Shown: positions 51,119-57,467 of the stretch, in pieces
Layout: every line of letters starts with the position of its first letter
Numbering within the stretch: position 1 is the first letter of the stretch
DNA from: Oleiharenicola sp.
Lineage (GTDB): Bacteria > Verrucomicrobiota > Verrucomicrobiia > Opitutales > Opitutaceae
Reading direction: 5' to 3'
Length of the DNA: 64,000 nucleotides
NCBI GenBank assembly: GCA_025363455.1
Contig: JANYDW010000065.1
Span: forward strand, 91,860-155,859
The notes under the pieces: model-generated
The model's database searches: none
Seen by the model: only the letters and a program-made list of their open reading frames with translations
Told to the model about the DNA's origin: nothing
Translations under genes and position numbers: made by a program

Positions 51119-52435
51119 ATGGAGTCCAACCCGCCCACCCCGCCCGGCCCCGGCCAGCGTTCGCTCGCCGCCATCGTCTTCACCGATGTGGTGAGTTTCA
51201 GTGCGCGCATGCAGGCCGACGAGGAGACAACCCTGCGGCTGCTCCGGCGGGACTTCGCCGAGATGCGGGAGATCTGCACCCAGCACCATGGCGCCGTACT
51301 GAAAAGCACCGGAGACGGGTTGCTGCTCTATTTTTCCAGCGCGGTGCAAGCCGTGGCCTGTGCGCTGGCCATGCAACGCTCGTTTGCGGGGCTGGCGAAG
51401 ACCCGGCCGGCGCCGGAAAGCCTGACCCACCGCATCGGCATCCACCTCGGTGATGTCTTCATGAATGAACAGGACGTGATGGGCGACGGCGTGAACATTG
51501 CCGCCCGCCTGCAGGCCGAGGCCGAACCCGGTGGCATCTGCATTTCCCAGACCGTTTATGATGTGGTGCGCAACAAGCTCGCCCTGCAGGTCACACAGCT
51601 GGGCCCGCGCGAGCTGAAGAACATTTCGCAGGCTATTCCCATCTACAAACTACTCCTTGAGGCCGAGCTCATCGAGTCGGCCGAGCCCGTGCCGCCGCGG
51701 GAGAAAAAGCCGCGGGCATCCGCGCAGCCCCGCCGAGATTTTTACCGGTCGAAAATCATCGTGGGAGGCGCGGTCCTGGTGCTCGTTGTTGTCATTGCGG
51801 TCATTTTGCTGGGCTTCTGGCGGCAGCATAGGCAGGTGTTGGCCGAAGCCGAGGCGAACCGGGCGGCCTTGGCGGCGGTGCTGGCGCAGGAGGAGGAACC
51901 GGTGGAGGCCGGCGTGACGGCCAACCGCGTTGCCGCGACCCTCGCCGCCTGGCGGGAGGAATTGAGTGACAAGCGCTCCACGGCCCTGGCCGACTACAAT
52001 TTTCCCGTGCTGGCGCAGAGCTTGCACGATCCAAAATCCCCGGTGGCCGGCAAACCCGAGCTCAAGATCCGCACCCAGGTGCTGCAGCGCATAGGGGCCC
52101 TGCTCCGCTGGTTGAACCCGGCCCTGCAGAAATACAACCGGGAAAATCCCCTGGTGGTGCATGAACTTACCGGCACGGCGCCCAAGGAGATCAAGGTCTA
52201 TGTTGGTCCTGACCAGCAGTTCTACTACGTCGAGGGGGGAGCGATCCGGCAGCGGAAGCGGGCCGACATCGAGCCGCCGGTGATGGCCGCCATCATCGTG
52301 GGCGCGATGCGGGACGCGAAGCCCGTGCCCCCACGTGAAGCGGTGATGGGGGCGCTGGCCTTCGGCAATCTCTACAACCTGCCGGAATTGGCCGAGGCAT
52401 TGAAACCGGGGCGCGGCCTGCGCCAGAAACGGTGA
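51119..52435 (+). CDS. Class III adenylate/guanylate cyclase with C-terminal membrane anchor
   Basis: A 438-residue protein. The N-terminal cyclase domain (about 10-180) has metal motif AIVFTDVVSFSARM and LKSTGDGLLLYFSS, then GDGVNIAARLQAEAEPGGIC. One membrane helix follows (about 220-240, IVGGAVLVLVVVIAVILLGF) and then a likely periplasmic helical domain of about 190 residues of unknown family. This order is reversed from the CHASE2 cyclase at 1765. It lies 59 bp after the histidine kinase gene and overlaps the lipoate-ligase-like gene by one base. Confidence 0.9.
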   Translation: MESNPPTPPGPGQRSLAAIVFTDVVSFSARMQADEETTLRLLRRDFAEMREICTQHHGAVLKSTGDGLLLYFSSAVQAVACALAMQRSFAGLAKTRPAPESLTHRIGIHLGDVFMNEQDVMGDGVNIAARLQAEAEPGGICISQTVYDVVRNKLALQVTQLGPRELKNISQAIPIYKLLLEAELIESAEPVPPREKKPRASAQPRRDFYRSKIIVGGAVLVLVVVIAVILLGFWRQHRQVLAEAEANRAALAAVLAQEEEPVEAGVTANRVAATLAAWREELSDKRSTALADYNFPVLAQSLHDPKSPVAGKPELKIRTQVLQRIGALLRWLNPALQKYNRENPLVVHELTGTAPKEIKVYVGPDQQFYYVEGGAIRQRKRADIEPPVMAAIIVGAMRDAKPVPPREAVMGALAFGNLYNLPELAEALKPGRGLRQKR

Positions 52436-53136
52436 TGGTGTTGCACATTCTCCCGGTCCGCACCGCTGGCGCCGCCGAGAACATGGCGTTGGATTTCCTG
52501 CTACTGCAGCGCTATCCCGTGCCGGCCGCCGCGCGCTTTCGCCATTACGAGTGGCGCACCACCGCCTTCACCTTCGGCCTGAGCCAGACGATGGACTACG
52601 TCCGGGCGAACCTGCCGCCCGGTGAAACTTTTGACCTGTGCCGCCGGCCTACCGGGGGCGGCATCGTGGACCACCGCAACGACTGGACCTACGGCCTTGT
52701 CATCCCGCGGGCCCACGCCCTCTTCGAAGCCCCGGCCACACTGGCCTACCGCGACGTTCACGCCTGCCTCGCCGCCGCGATGCGCGCCCTGGGCGAGCCG
52801 GTGGCATTGCAGGAAAAACGCCACCCGACCGAGGAGGGGCCGACGATCTGCTTCGAGCGGCCCGAGATCTATGATGTGCTTAACACCGCGACCGGGGACA
52901 AGATCGCCGGCGCCGCGATGAAGCGCAACAAGCACGGCCTCCTGCTGCAGGGCTCGATCGAGAAAAGCCGCGTCGGCCCGATCGACTGGGAGAAGTTTCA
53001 AGACCTGTTCGCCAGTGAAATCGCCCGCGCCCTCGCGGCGGATTTGAGGCCGACGCCTTGGCCCGAGCTGAACGAGGACGAGGTCAGCGGTCTGGTGGAG
53101 CAATACTCGAGCGTAGAGTGGATGGAGAATAGGTGA
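52435..53136 (+). CDS. Lipoate-protein ligase A-like / biotin-lipoate transferase family
   Basis: A 233-residue enzyme of the LplA/LipM fold. Family motifs: ENMALDFLLLQRYPVPAAAR, then FDLCRRPTGGGIVDHRNDWT (the RR.TGGG.V.H core) and DKIAGAAMKRNKHGLLLQGS with the catalytic Lys in KIAG. It attaches lipoate or octanoate to carrier proteins. The ATG at 52435 overlaps the cyclase stop by one base. It could be an octanoyltransferase variant. A REP cluster and a strong terminator follow. Confidence 0.88.
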   Translation: MVLHILPVRTAGAAENMALDFLLLQRYPVPAAARFRHYEWRTTAFTFGLSQTMDYVRANLPPGETFDLCRRPTGGGIVDHRNDWTYGLVIPRAHALFEAPATLAYRDVHACLAAAMRALGEPVALQEKRHPTEEGPTICFERPEIYDVLNTATGDKIAGAAMKRNKHGLLLQGSIEKSRVGPIDWEKFQDLFASEIARALAADLRPTPWPELNEDEVSGLVEQYSSVEWMENR

Positions 53137-53150
53137 GCAGATTTGCGATT

Positions 53151-53271
53151 GTAGGGCGGAATCTCTGATCCCGCCGCTTTCGTGGAGGGCCCGCGTCTCT
53201 GCGGGCCGGCTCGCAGCCCTTCGACTGGGCTCGGGGTCCTGAGCTTGTCGAACGGAGGACGCGAGCCCTCC
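53151..53271. repeat. REP plus GGAGGGC palindrome interrupted by a second repeat
   Basis: A half-REP, GTAGGGCGGAATCTCTGATC, begins at 53151. The GGAGGGC element occupies 53184-53271 but is split by a TTCGAC...GTCGAA element (about 53217-53255). Removing that insert leaves a sequence matching the uninterrupted copy at 38812-38858 with few changes. Confidence 0.88.
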
Positions 53272-53322
53272 AAAGGCGTGGTCAGCGCCCCCGCCCTCCA
53301 GCATGCACTCTCCCAAAAAAAC

Positions 53323-53348
53323 AGGCACCCCGCCGTAGCAGGGTGCCT
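53323..53348. terminator. Bidirectional intrinsic terminator
   Basis: AGGCACCC (53323-53330) and GGGTGCCT (53341-53348) form a perfect stem with a 10-nt loop. On the plus strand TTTCTT follows; on the minus strand a run of seven T follows (the AAAAAAA at 53316-53322 region). It closes the lipoate-ligase transcript and, in the other direction, whatever is transcribed from 53349-53600. Confidence 0.85.
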
Positions 53349-53600
53349 TTTCTTAGCGTCGACGGCACGAGGGCCGGGACTTTAGCGCATAGGTGCGTTG
53401 TTATTTGTCCTGCGCCACCCCATGGCAGTTGGCAGGGCGGTTTGTGGGGGACTTACCAGGCACGGGGGTTATCGCTGCTCTGAACCGCGGGGCCCAGATT
53501 TCCTTTCACACCGGGAGAATACACCCGGATGAATCGACCCGCTACGGATAGTTCGCTTGGGAATAACTTTTTTCGCCGCTGGAACAGTTGATGCGAGGTA
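53349..53600 (-). ncRNA. Candidate structured RNA, identity unknown
   Basis: No gene is supported in 53137-53663. Between the strong terminator at 53323-53348 and about 53600 lies unique, non-repeat sequence without a convincing ORF. Read on the minus strand it would end at the best version of that terminator. It contains local stems such as CCGGGTGTATTCTCCCGG (rc of 53509-53526 region) and a GC-rich core CCCCGCGGTTCAGAGC. It does not match the tmRNA, RNase P or SRP RNA consensus that I recall. A 6S-like RNA is one possibility but is not demonstrated. Confidence 0.3.
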
Positions 53601-53663
53601 AGGCGGAGCGGCCCGCTCCGCCGCGGCGCACCGGGCCGATGCGCCCTACCCATTCGGTCCCGC

Positions 53664-55133
53664 TCAATCCCGCCGCAGCGTTATCACGCACTCAAGATGG
53701 CGCGTCTGCGGGAAAAGGTCGAAGGGCTGGACGGCAGTCAGGCGATAGCCGGCGGCGAGAAAGCCCTTCAGATCGCGCATCTGCGTGGCGGGGTCGCAGG
53801 ACACATAGACCACGGAGCGCGGACCGTAGGCAAGGAGCTGGCTGAGAAAGGATTCGTCGCAGCCTTTGCGTGGCGGATCGATGACCACGGTTGTGTCGGC
53901 CGGGGGAAATTCCAGCCCGGCAAAGATCTGCGCGGCGTCGCCGGCGCGGAACGTGGCGTTGGCGATGCCGTTGGCCACTGCGTTCTCGGTTGCGAATTTT
54001 ACCGAGGTTGCACTCAGCTCGATGCCAGCGACCCGCTCGAAGGCTGGGGCGCAGCTCAGGGCGAATAGCCCGCTGCCGCAGTAGGCATCGACGAGGAATT
54101 TAGCGCCGCTGGCGGCCGCCTGCTCGCGTACATAGCCCGTGAAGGCCGGGAGAATGAACGGGTTGTTCTGGAAAAAATCCCGGGCGAGGAAGTGGAGGCG
54201 GAGCGGCTTCGCCGCGCGGCCGGAATTGGGTTGTTGTGGGAGCGAGCTTGCTCGCGATTGCTTCCCGTCGCGAGCGAGCTCGCTCCCACACCCAGGAACA
54301 TCGATCACCTCATGAATCACGGCATCATAGTCGGTGATCACTCCTTCCTGCGCGTGCCGCAGCAGCAGCGTTGCGTCGCGCTTGTATTCCCCGGCGGCGA
54401 GGCGGGCCTGGGTCTTGGCGCGGACTTCAGTGAGCTTGTCATTGATCTCCGGCGTCGCGATTGGGCACTGGGGCACGTCCACCAACTCGAAGCGCGAGCC
54501 CTGCTTCAGAAAGCCGATGGGCGGTAGGGCGCGACCGTTGGGCGCGCCGTCTTCGGGCGGACGGCCCGGCGGTCCGTCCCTACCCGCCTGAAAATGGGGC
54601 GTTATTTTGGATCGGTAGCCAAACTCGCGCGGTGAGCCAATCACCGGCGCCACGGCGAACTCGACCCCCGCCATGTATTTCAAGAGCTCCTCGACCTGCT
54701 GGCGCTTCCACTTGAGCTGTTCGGTATAGGTGAGGTGCTGGTACTGGCACCCGCCGCAGCGGCCAAAGAGCGGACACTGCGGATCGATCCGGTGCGGCGA
54801 AGGCGTCAGGACTTCCAGCAGGTCGGCCTCGGCGAAATTTTTGTGGTTGCGGTAGACCCGGGCGCGGACCTTCTCGCCCGGCAGGGTGAAGGGGACCATG
54901 ACAACCCAGCTCCCAGATGGAGGAGAAACCTGAGACTTGAGACCTGAAACCTGAGGATCGGCCTTCGATCGTCCGTCCTCTGTCTTCGGCCCTCTGTCGT
55001 CTGGCAACGCTACCCGGCCCAAACCCACGCCGAGGTTCGTGAGCGTGGCGATCTCCAGCTCGATCTCGGTGCGATACGGGAAAGGTTGGTCGTTGAATTT
55101 TTTGTTTCGGCCCACAAAACACACGAAAGACAT
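53664..55133 (-). CDS. rlmD: 23S rRNA (uracil-1939-C5)-methyltransferase family
   Basis: A 489-residue RNA m5U methyltransferase of the RlmD/TrmA type. An N-terminal TRAM domain is followed by the iron-sulfur motif CGGCQYQHLTYTEQLKWKR. The SAM domain has FLVDAYCGSGLFALS, VVIDPPRKGCDESF and VYVSCDPATQMRDL with the catalytic Cys. Three in-frame repeat inserts enlarge it: a heptamer array in the TRAM domain (54926-55005) and two REPs (54524-54583, 54235-54290). The start codon, ATG at 55133, lies inside a nonamer array. RlmD versus RlmCD/TrmA specificity is uncertain. Confidence 0.92.
   Translation of the reverse strand: MSFVCFVGRNKKFNDQPFPYRTEIELEIATLTNLGVGLGRVALPDDRGPKTEDGRSKADPQVSGLKSQVSPPSGSWVVMVPFTLPGEKVRARVYRNHKNFAEADLLEVLTPSPHRIDPQCPLFGRCGGCQYQHLTYTEQLKWKRQQVEELLKYMAGVEFAVAPVIGSPREFGYRSKITPHFQAGRDGPPGRPPEDGAPNGRALPPIGFLKQGSRFELVDVPQCPIATPEINDKLTEVRAKTQARLAAGEYKRDATLLLRHAQEGVITDYDAVIHEVIDVPGCGSELARDGKQSRASSLPQQPNSGRAAKPLRLHFLARDFFQNNPFILPAFTGYVREQAAASGAKFLVDAYCGSGLFALSCAPAFERVAGIELSATSVKFATENAVANGIANATFRAGDAAQIFAGLEFPPADTTVVIDPPRKGCDESFLSQLLAYGPRSVVYVSCDPATQMRDLKGFLAAGYRLTAVQPFDLFPQTRHLECVITLRRD
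54235..54290. repeat. REP (TGTGGGAGCGAGC family) in frame in rlmD
   Basis: TGTGGGAGCGAGCTTGCTCG opens at 54235 and CGAGCGAGCTCGCTCCCACA closes at 54290. It encodes part of an insert (GCGSELARDGKQSRASS) in the methyltransferase. The style is very like Pseudomonas fluorescens-group REPs as I remember them. Confidence 0.88.
54524..54583. repeat. REP pair (GTAGGGCGCGACC family) in frame in rlmD
   Basis: GTAGGGCGCGACCGTTGGGC opens at 54524 and CGGTCCGTCCCTAC closes at 54583. Its length, 60 bp, is a multiple of three. It encodes AGRDGPPGRPPEDGAPNGRA between conserved blocks. Confidence 0.88.
54926..55005. repeat. Heptamer arrays in frame in rlmD
   Basis: 54926-54955 holds degenerate heptamers (CCTGAGA, CTTGAGA, CCTGAAA, CCTGAGG). 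54968-55005 holds a second, different array (GTCCTCT, GTCTTCG, GCCCTCT, GTCGTCT). Together they encode a roughly 30-residue polar insert in the TRAM domain. Confidence 0.75.
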
Positions 55134-55354
55134 GAAATCCGACAAGCAGAAGCTAAAAGCTTACCTGCGATCTTATCGAGGCACTGCTCGCTAATGACGC
55201 GAAGTAACGCGAATTAAGCGCCGGGAGATAGGGCGCATTGAATGGCTGTCACCCCGAGTTATTCTGACATTCGCATTAATTCGCGTCATTCGCGGGAGAT
55301 CTGGATCGATAAGTTTGGTTGGCCTCTTTCGTGTTTTTAGTGTGTTTCGTGGGC
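55110..55354. repeat. Nested inverted nonamer arrays between rlmD and the TrmH-type gene
   Basis: Outer pair: nonamers CACAAAACA/CACGAAAGA (55110-55137) and the inverted TTTCGTGTT/TTTAGTGTG/TTTCGTGGG (55327-55354). Middle: CTTATCGA (55172-55179) and TCGATAAG (55306-55313). Inner: TAATGACGCGAAGTAACGCG (55192 onward) and the inverted TTAATTCGCGTCATTCGCGG (about 55277 onward). The whole divergent promoter region is built of repeats, and both start codons touch the outer layer. Confidence 0.85.
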
Positions 55355-55355
55355 A

Positions 55356-56213
55356 GTGTCGTCCCCCGAAAAGATCACCAGCCTCCAGAACCCCCGCGTG
55401 AAGCAGCTCGTGAAGCTGCGCGAGCGGCGCGACCGCGATGACGCGGGGCTATTCCTGATCGAGGGCTACCGGGAGATCCGCCGGGCGCTGGAGAAAGGCG
55501 TGCACCCCCGGGAATTCTATTTCTGCCCGGACTGGTTCCTCGGCGAAAACGAGCCGGCCCTCATCGAGCAGGCGAAGCAGGCCGGGGCGCAGCTGTTCGA
55601 GCTGTCCAAGGACGCCTTTGCCAAGGTGGCCTACCGCGAGCGGCCTGATGGACTTCTGGCCGTGGCCGCGCAATGGAAGCGTACGCTCGATGATCTGCTC
55701 GTAGGTCGGGCTTTACGCCCGACGGGAACGCCCGATGTCGGGGATAAACCCCGACCTACACATCCCTTCCTCCTTGTTGTCGAGGCCATCGAGAAGCCGG
55801 GTAACTTGGGCACGATCCTGCGCAGCGCCGACGCCGCCGGTTGCGACGCCGTGATCGTATGTGATCCGGTGACGGACGTTTTCAACCCCAACGTGGTGCG
55901 CGCCTCGACCGGTGTACTGTTCTCCGTGCCGATTGTGGTGGCCGACAGCGCGGCGGTGCACGCCTGGCTGAAGGCTAAAGGCATCCGCATCGTCGCCACG
56001 ACGCCCGATACACCGAATCTCTACACCAAGGCCGACCTGCGCGGCGCGCTGGCAATCGTAATGGGCAGCGAGCAGTACGGCCTGAGCGAATTCTGGCTGA
56101 AGGAAAGCAACCTGCTCGTCCGCATCCCGATGGCCGGCCAGGCCGACTCCCTCAACGTCGCGATGGCGACAATCATCACGCTCTTCGAGGCCGTCCGGCA
56201 GCGGAACGAGTGA
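55356..56213 (+). CDS. TrmH/SpoU-type RNA 2'-O-methyltransferase
   Basis: A 285-residue SPOUT methyltransferase. An N-terminal substrate-binding domain (KITSLQNPRVKQLVKLRERR, FLIEGYREIRRALE) precedes the knotted SAM domain with motif 1 VVEAIEKPGNLGTILRSADA, motif 2 IVMGSEQYGLSEFWL and motif 3 IPMAGQADSLNVAMATII. The target is probably rRNA or tRNA ribose. The start is GTG at 55356, directly after a nonamer array. Residues about 116-134 are an in-frame REP insert just before motif 1. The 3' end is duplicated beyond the Phd-VapC module. Confidence 0.93.
   Translation: MSSPEKITSLQNPRVKQLVKLRERRDRDDAGLFLIEGYREIRRALEKGVHPREFYFCPDWFLGENEPALIEQAKQAGAQLFELSKDAFAKVAYRERPDGLLAVAAQWKRTLDDLLVGRALRPTGTPDVGDKPRPTHPFLLVVEAIEKPGNLGTILRSADAAGCDAVIVCDPVTDVFNPNVVRASTGVLFSVPIVVADSAAVHAWLKAKGIRIVATTPDTPNLYTKADLRGALAIVMGSEQYGLSEFWLKESNLLVRIPMAGQADSLNVAMATIITLFEAVRQRNE
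55701..55759. repeat. REP pair (GTAGGTCGGG family) inside the TrmH-type gene
   Basis: GTAGGTCGGGCTTTACGCCC opens at 55701 and GGGGATAAACCCCGACCTAC closes at 55759. It is the same family as 46157-46211. The reading frame stays open and encodes VGRALRPTGTPDVGDKPRPT between the two protein domains. Confidence 0.9.
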
Positions 56214-56284
56214 AGGCGGCGGCAGGGAGGGGTGTGGTTTGTCAGCGCGATCCCGGCGCAGCCGGGCTTGACTCTTCCGGCAAT

Positions 56285-56305
56285 CAGACCAGTGTTCAGA
56301 CCAGT
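56285..56305 (+). promoter_or_regulatory. Direct repeats upstream of the antitoxin gene
   Basis: CAGACCAGT occurs twice (56285-56293 and 56297-56305), 12 bp apart and 13 bp before the antitoxin start; the second runs into CCAGTCTGG, a small dyad. Toxin-antitoxin operons are normally autoregulated at such sites, so this is the candidate operator. Confidence 0.5.
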
Positions 56306-56317
56306 CTGGAAAACACT

Positions 56318-56569
56318 ATGTCCGCCACTAAAACCGTCGGGGCCTACGAGGCCAAAACCACCCTCCCTGCGCTGCTCGATTTCGTCGCCCGCGGGCGAGA
56401 GGTCGTCATTACCAAACATGAGCGTCCCGTCGCCCGCCTTATTCCCGCCACGGCTTCGACCCCCTCGGGCAAGGACGTATTTGTCCGGATCCGGAGATTG
56501 CGGAGCCGCATATCCCTGCCCAAAGGCGAGACGGCTCGCGACTTGATCGTAGCCGGCCGCCGTCTCTGA
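56318..56569 (+). CDS. Phd/YefM-type antitoxin
   Basis: An 83-residue antitoxin. The Phd/YefM DNA-binding N-terminus is clear: VGAYEAKTTLPALLDFVARG, then EVVITKHERPVARLIP. The C-terminal part, which usually folds on the toxin, is basic (RIRRLRSRISLPKGETARD). The ATG at 56318 is chosen; a longer reading overlaps the TrmH-type gene and has no family match. It lies 2 bp from the PIN-domain toxin gene. Confidence 0.9.
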   Translation: MSATKTVGAYEAKTTLPALLDFVARGREVVITKHERPVARLIPATASTPSGKDVFVRIRRLRSRISLPKGETARDLIVAGRRL

Positions 56570-56571
56570 CG

Positions 56572-56988
56572 ATGAATGCCCTGGTGATCGATGGTTCGAC
56601 CACGCTGGGCTTTTTGCTCAAGGACGAACAGGAGGCGATGGCGCTGAAAGCGCTCAATGCCTTGGAAAAGGGAACCAAGGTTTTCGTCCCCGGCCATTGG
56701 GGCGTCGAGGTGGCCAACGGCCTGATCATGGCGGAGCGGCGCAAACGGGCGTCGCAGGCCGACATCACCGAGGCCCTTGGACTGGTCGCGGCCCTGCCGG
56801 TCGCAAGTGACGACGAAACGACCCGGCGGGCTTGCAGCGACACGGCCGCGCTTGCCCGGCAATACGGCCTGACAATTTACGACGCGGCCTACCTCGAACT
56901 CGCCATGCGGAGCGGCGCGACGCTGGCCACCACGGACAAAGCCCTGGTCGCGGCAGCGAAAACGGCCGGGGTTCCGATTCTTGCCTGA
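56572..56988 (+). CDS. vapC: VapC-type PIN-domain toxin
   Basis: A 138-residue PIN ribonuclease. The acidic residues of the active site are present: ALVIDGSTTLGFLLKDE (Asp), VPGHWGVEVANGL (Glu), LTIYDAAYLELAM (Asp) and LATTDKALVAAA (Asp). VapC toxins cut tRNA or rRNA. It is paired with the upstream Phd-type antitoxin, a common mixed pairing. A duplicated trmH end follows within 10 bp of the stop. Confidence 0.92.
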   Translation: MNALVIDGSTTLGFLLKDEQEAMALKALNALEKGTKVFVPGHWGVEVANGLIMAERRKRASQADITEALGLVAALPVASDDETTRRACSDTAALARQYGLTIYDAAYLELAMRSGATLATTDKALVAAAKTAGVPILA

Positions 56989-57078
56989 GCCATAGCGCTC
57001 ATCGAGGCCGTCCGGCAGCGGAACAGGTGAGGACCGATTGGCCACAAAAAACACAAGAAACACGAAAAGTTAGGAACT

Positions 57079-57104
57079 GTAGGAGGGGCTTTACGCCCCG
57101 ATGG
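57079..57104 (+). repeat. Single REP (GTAGGAGGGGC family)
   Basis: GTAGGAGGGGCTTTACGCCC begins at 57079. It is a solitary REP with its inverted partner missing, downstream of a nonamer array (57042-57069: CACAAAAAA, CACAAGAAA, CACGAAAAG). Confidence 0.75.
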
Positions 57105-57184
57105 ATTGTTCTCGCCGCGTTCTCGGGCGACGGAACAGGTTCCCGGACTTGCCTCCACCGCCAAGAGCAACATCCTGCACCCAC

Positions 57185-57433
57185 ATGAGCACCGTGACCG
57201 AAGTCGAGGCCGCTTTGGAGAAATTCACCCCGGAGCAACTTCGGGAAGTGGCGGACTGGCTTAATGCCCGGCTCATGCCCGAGGAAACCCCGGAAATGCT
57301 GGCGGCCATTGATGAAGGACTGCGCTCCCTGAAGTCCGAGCCCAAGCTGTCGGGGGAGGAAGTCCGGCGGAACATCCGGGCATGGAGCCAACCAACGGCT
57401 ACACAGTTTGACGCAAAGGAGTGGGACTGGTGA
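57185..57433 (+). CDS. Small antitoxin-like protein without toxin
   Basis: An 82-residue protein: a first helix (STVTEVEAALEKFTPEQLRE), then VADWLNARLMPEETPEMLAA, a middle helix (IDEGLRSLKSEPKLSGEEV) and a short C-terminus (RRNIRAWSQ). The 'AIDEGL...' stretch resembles addiction-module antitoxins of the RelB/ParD type. No toxin gene follows; the next feature is a half-REP. The ATG at 57185 is chosen over an earlier start in repeat sequence. It could be a remnant of a second module. Confidence 0.55.
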   Translation: MSTVTEVEAALEKFTPEQLREVADWLNARLMPEETPEMLAAIDEGLRSLKSEPKLSGEEVRRNIRAWSQPTATQFDAKEWDW

Positions 57434-57439
57434 CCAAAC

Positions 57440-57464
57440 GGCGGGATCAGCGATCCCGCCCTAC
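57440..57464 (-). repeat. Single inverted REP (GTAGGGCGGGATC family)
   Basis: Read on the minus strand, GTAGGGCGGGATCGCTGATC begins at 57464. The same hairpin core occurs at 30540-30558 and, with changes, at 53151-53175. It lies just after the antitoxin-like gene and just before the oleD stop. Confidence 0.8.
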
Positions 57465-57467
57465 AGA

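Larger units (their letters stand above)
56179..57024. mobile_element. Phd-VapC module bracketed by 29-bp direct repeats
   Basis: CGCTC-T-TCGAGGCCGTCC... (56179-56207), the 3' end of the TrmH-type gene, recurs as CGCTC-A-TCGAGGCCGTCC... at 56996-57024 with one mismatch in 29 bp. The two copies are 817 bp apart and exactly bracket the antitoxin and toxin genes. This is the geometry of an insertion with target duplication at the end of a gene. No integrase or transposase is present. Confidence 0.7.

Noticed and set aside
53349..53600. tmRNA, RNase P RNA or SRP RNA
   Set aside because: The conserved ends and core motifs that I know for these RNAs are not present on either strand.
57101..57184. 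Longer N-terminus for the antitoxin-like gene at 57185
   Set aside because: The extra residues are read from a REP and intergenic sequence; the ATG at 57185 opens the helical domain.
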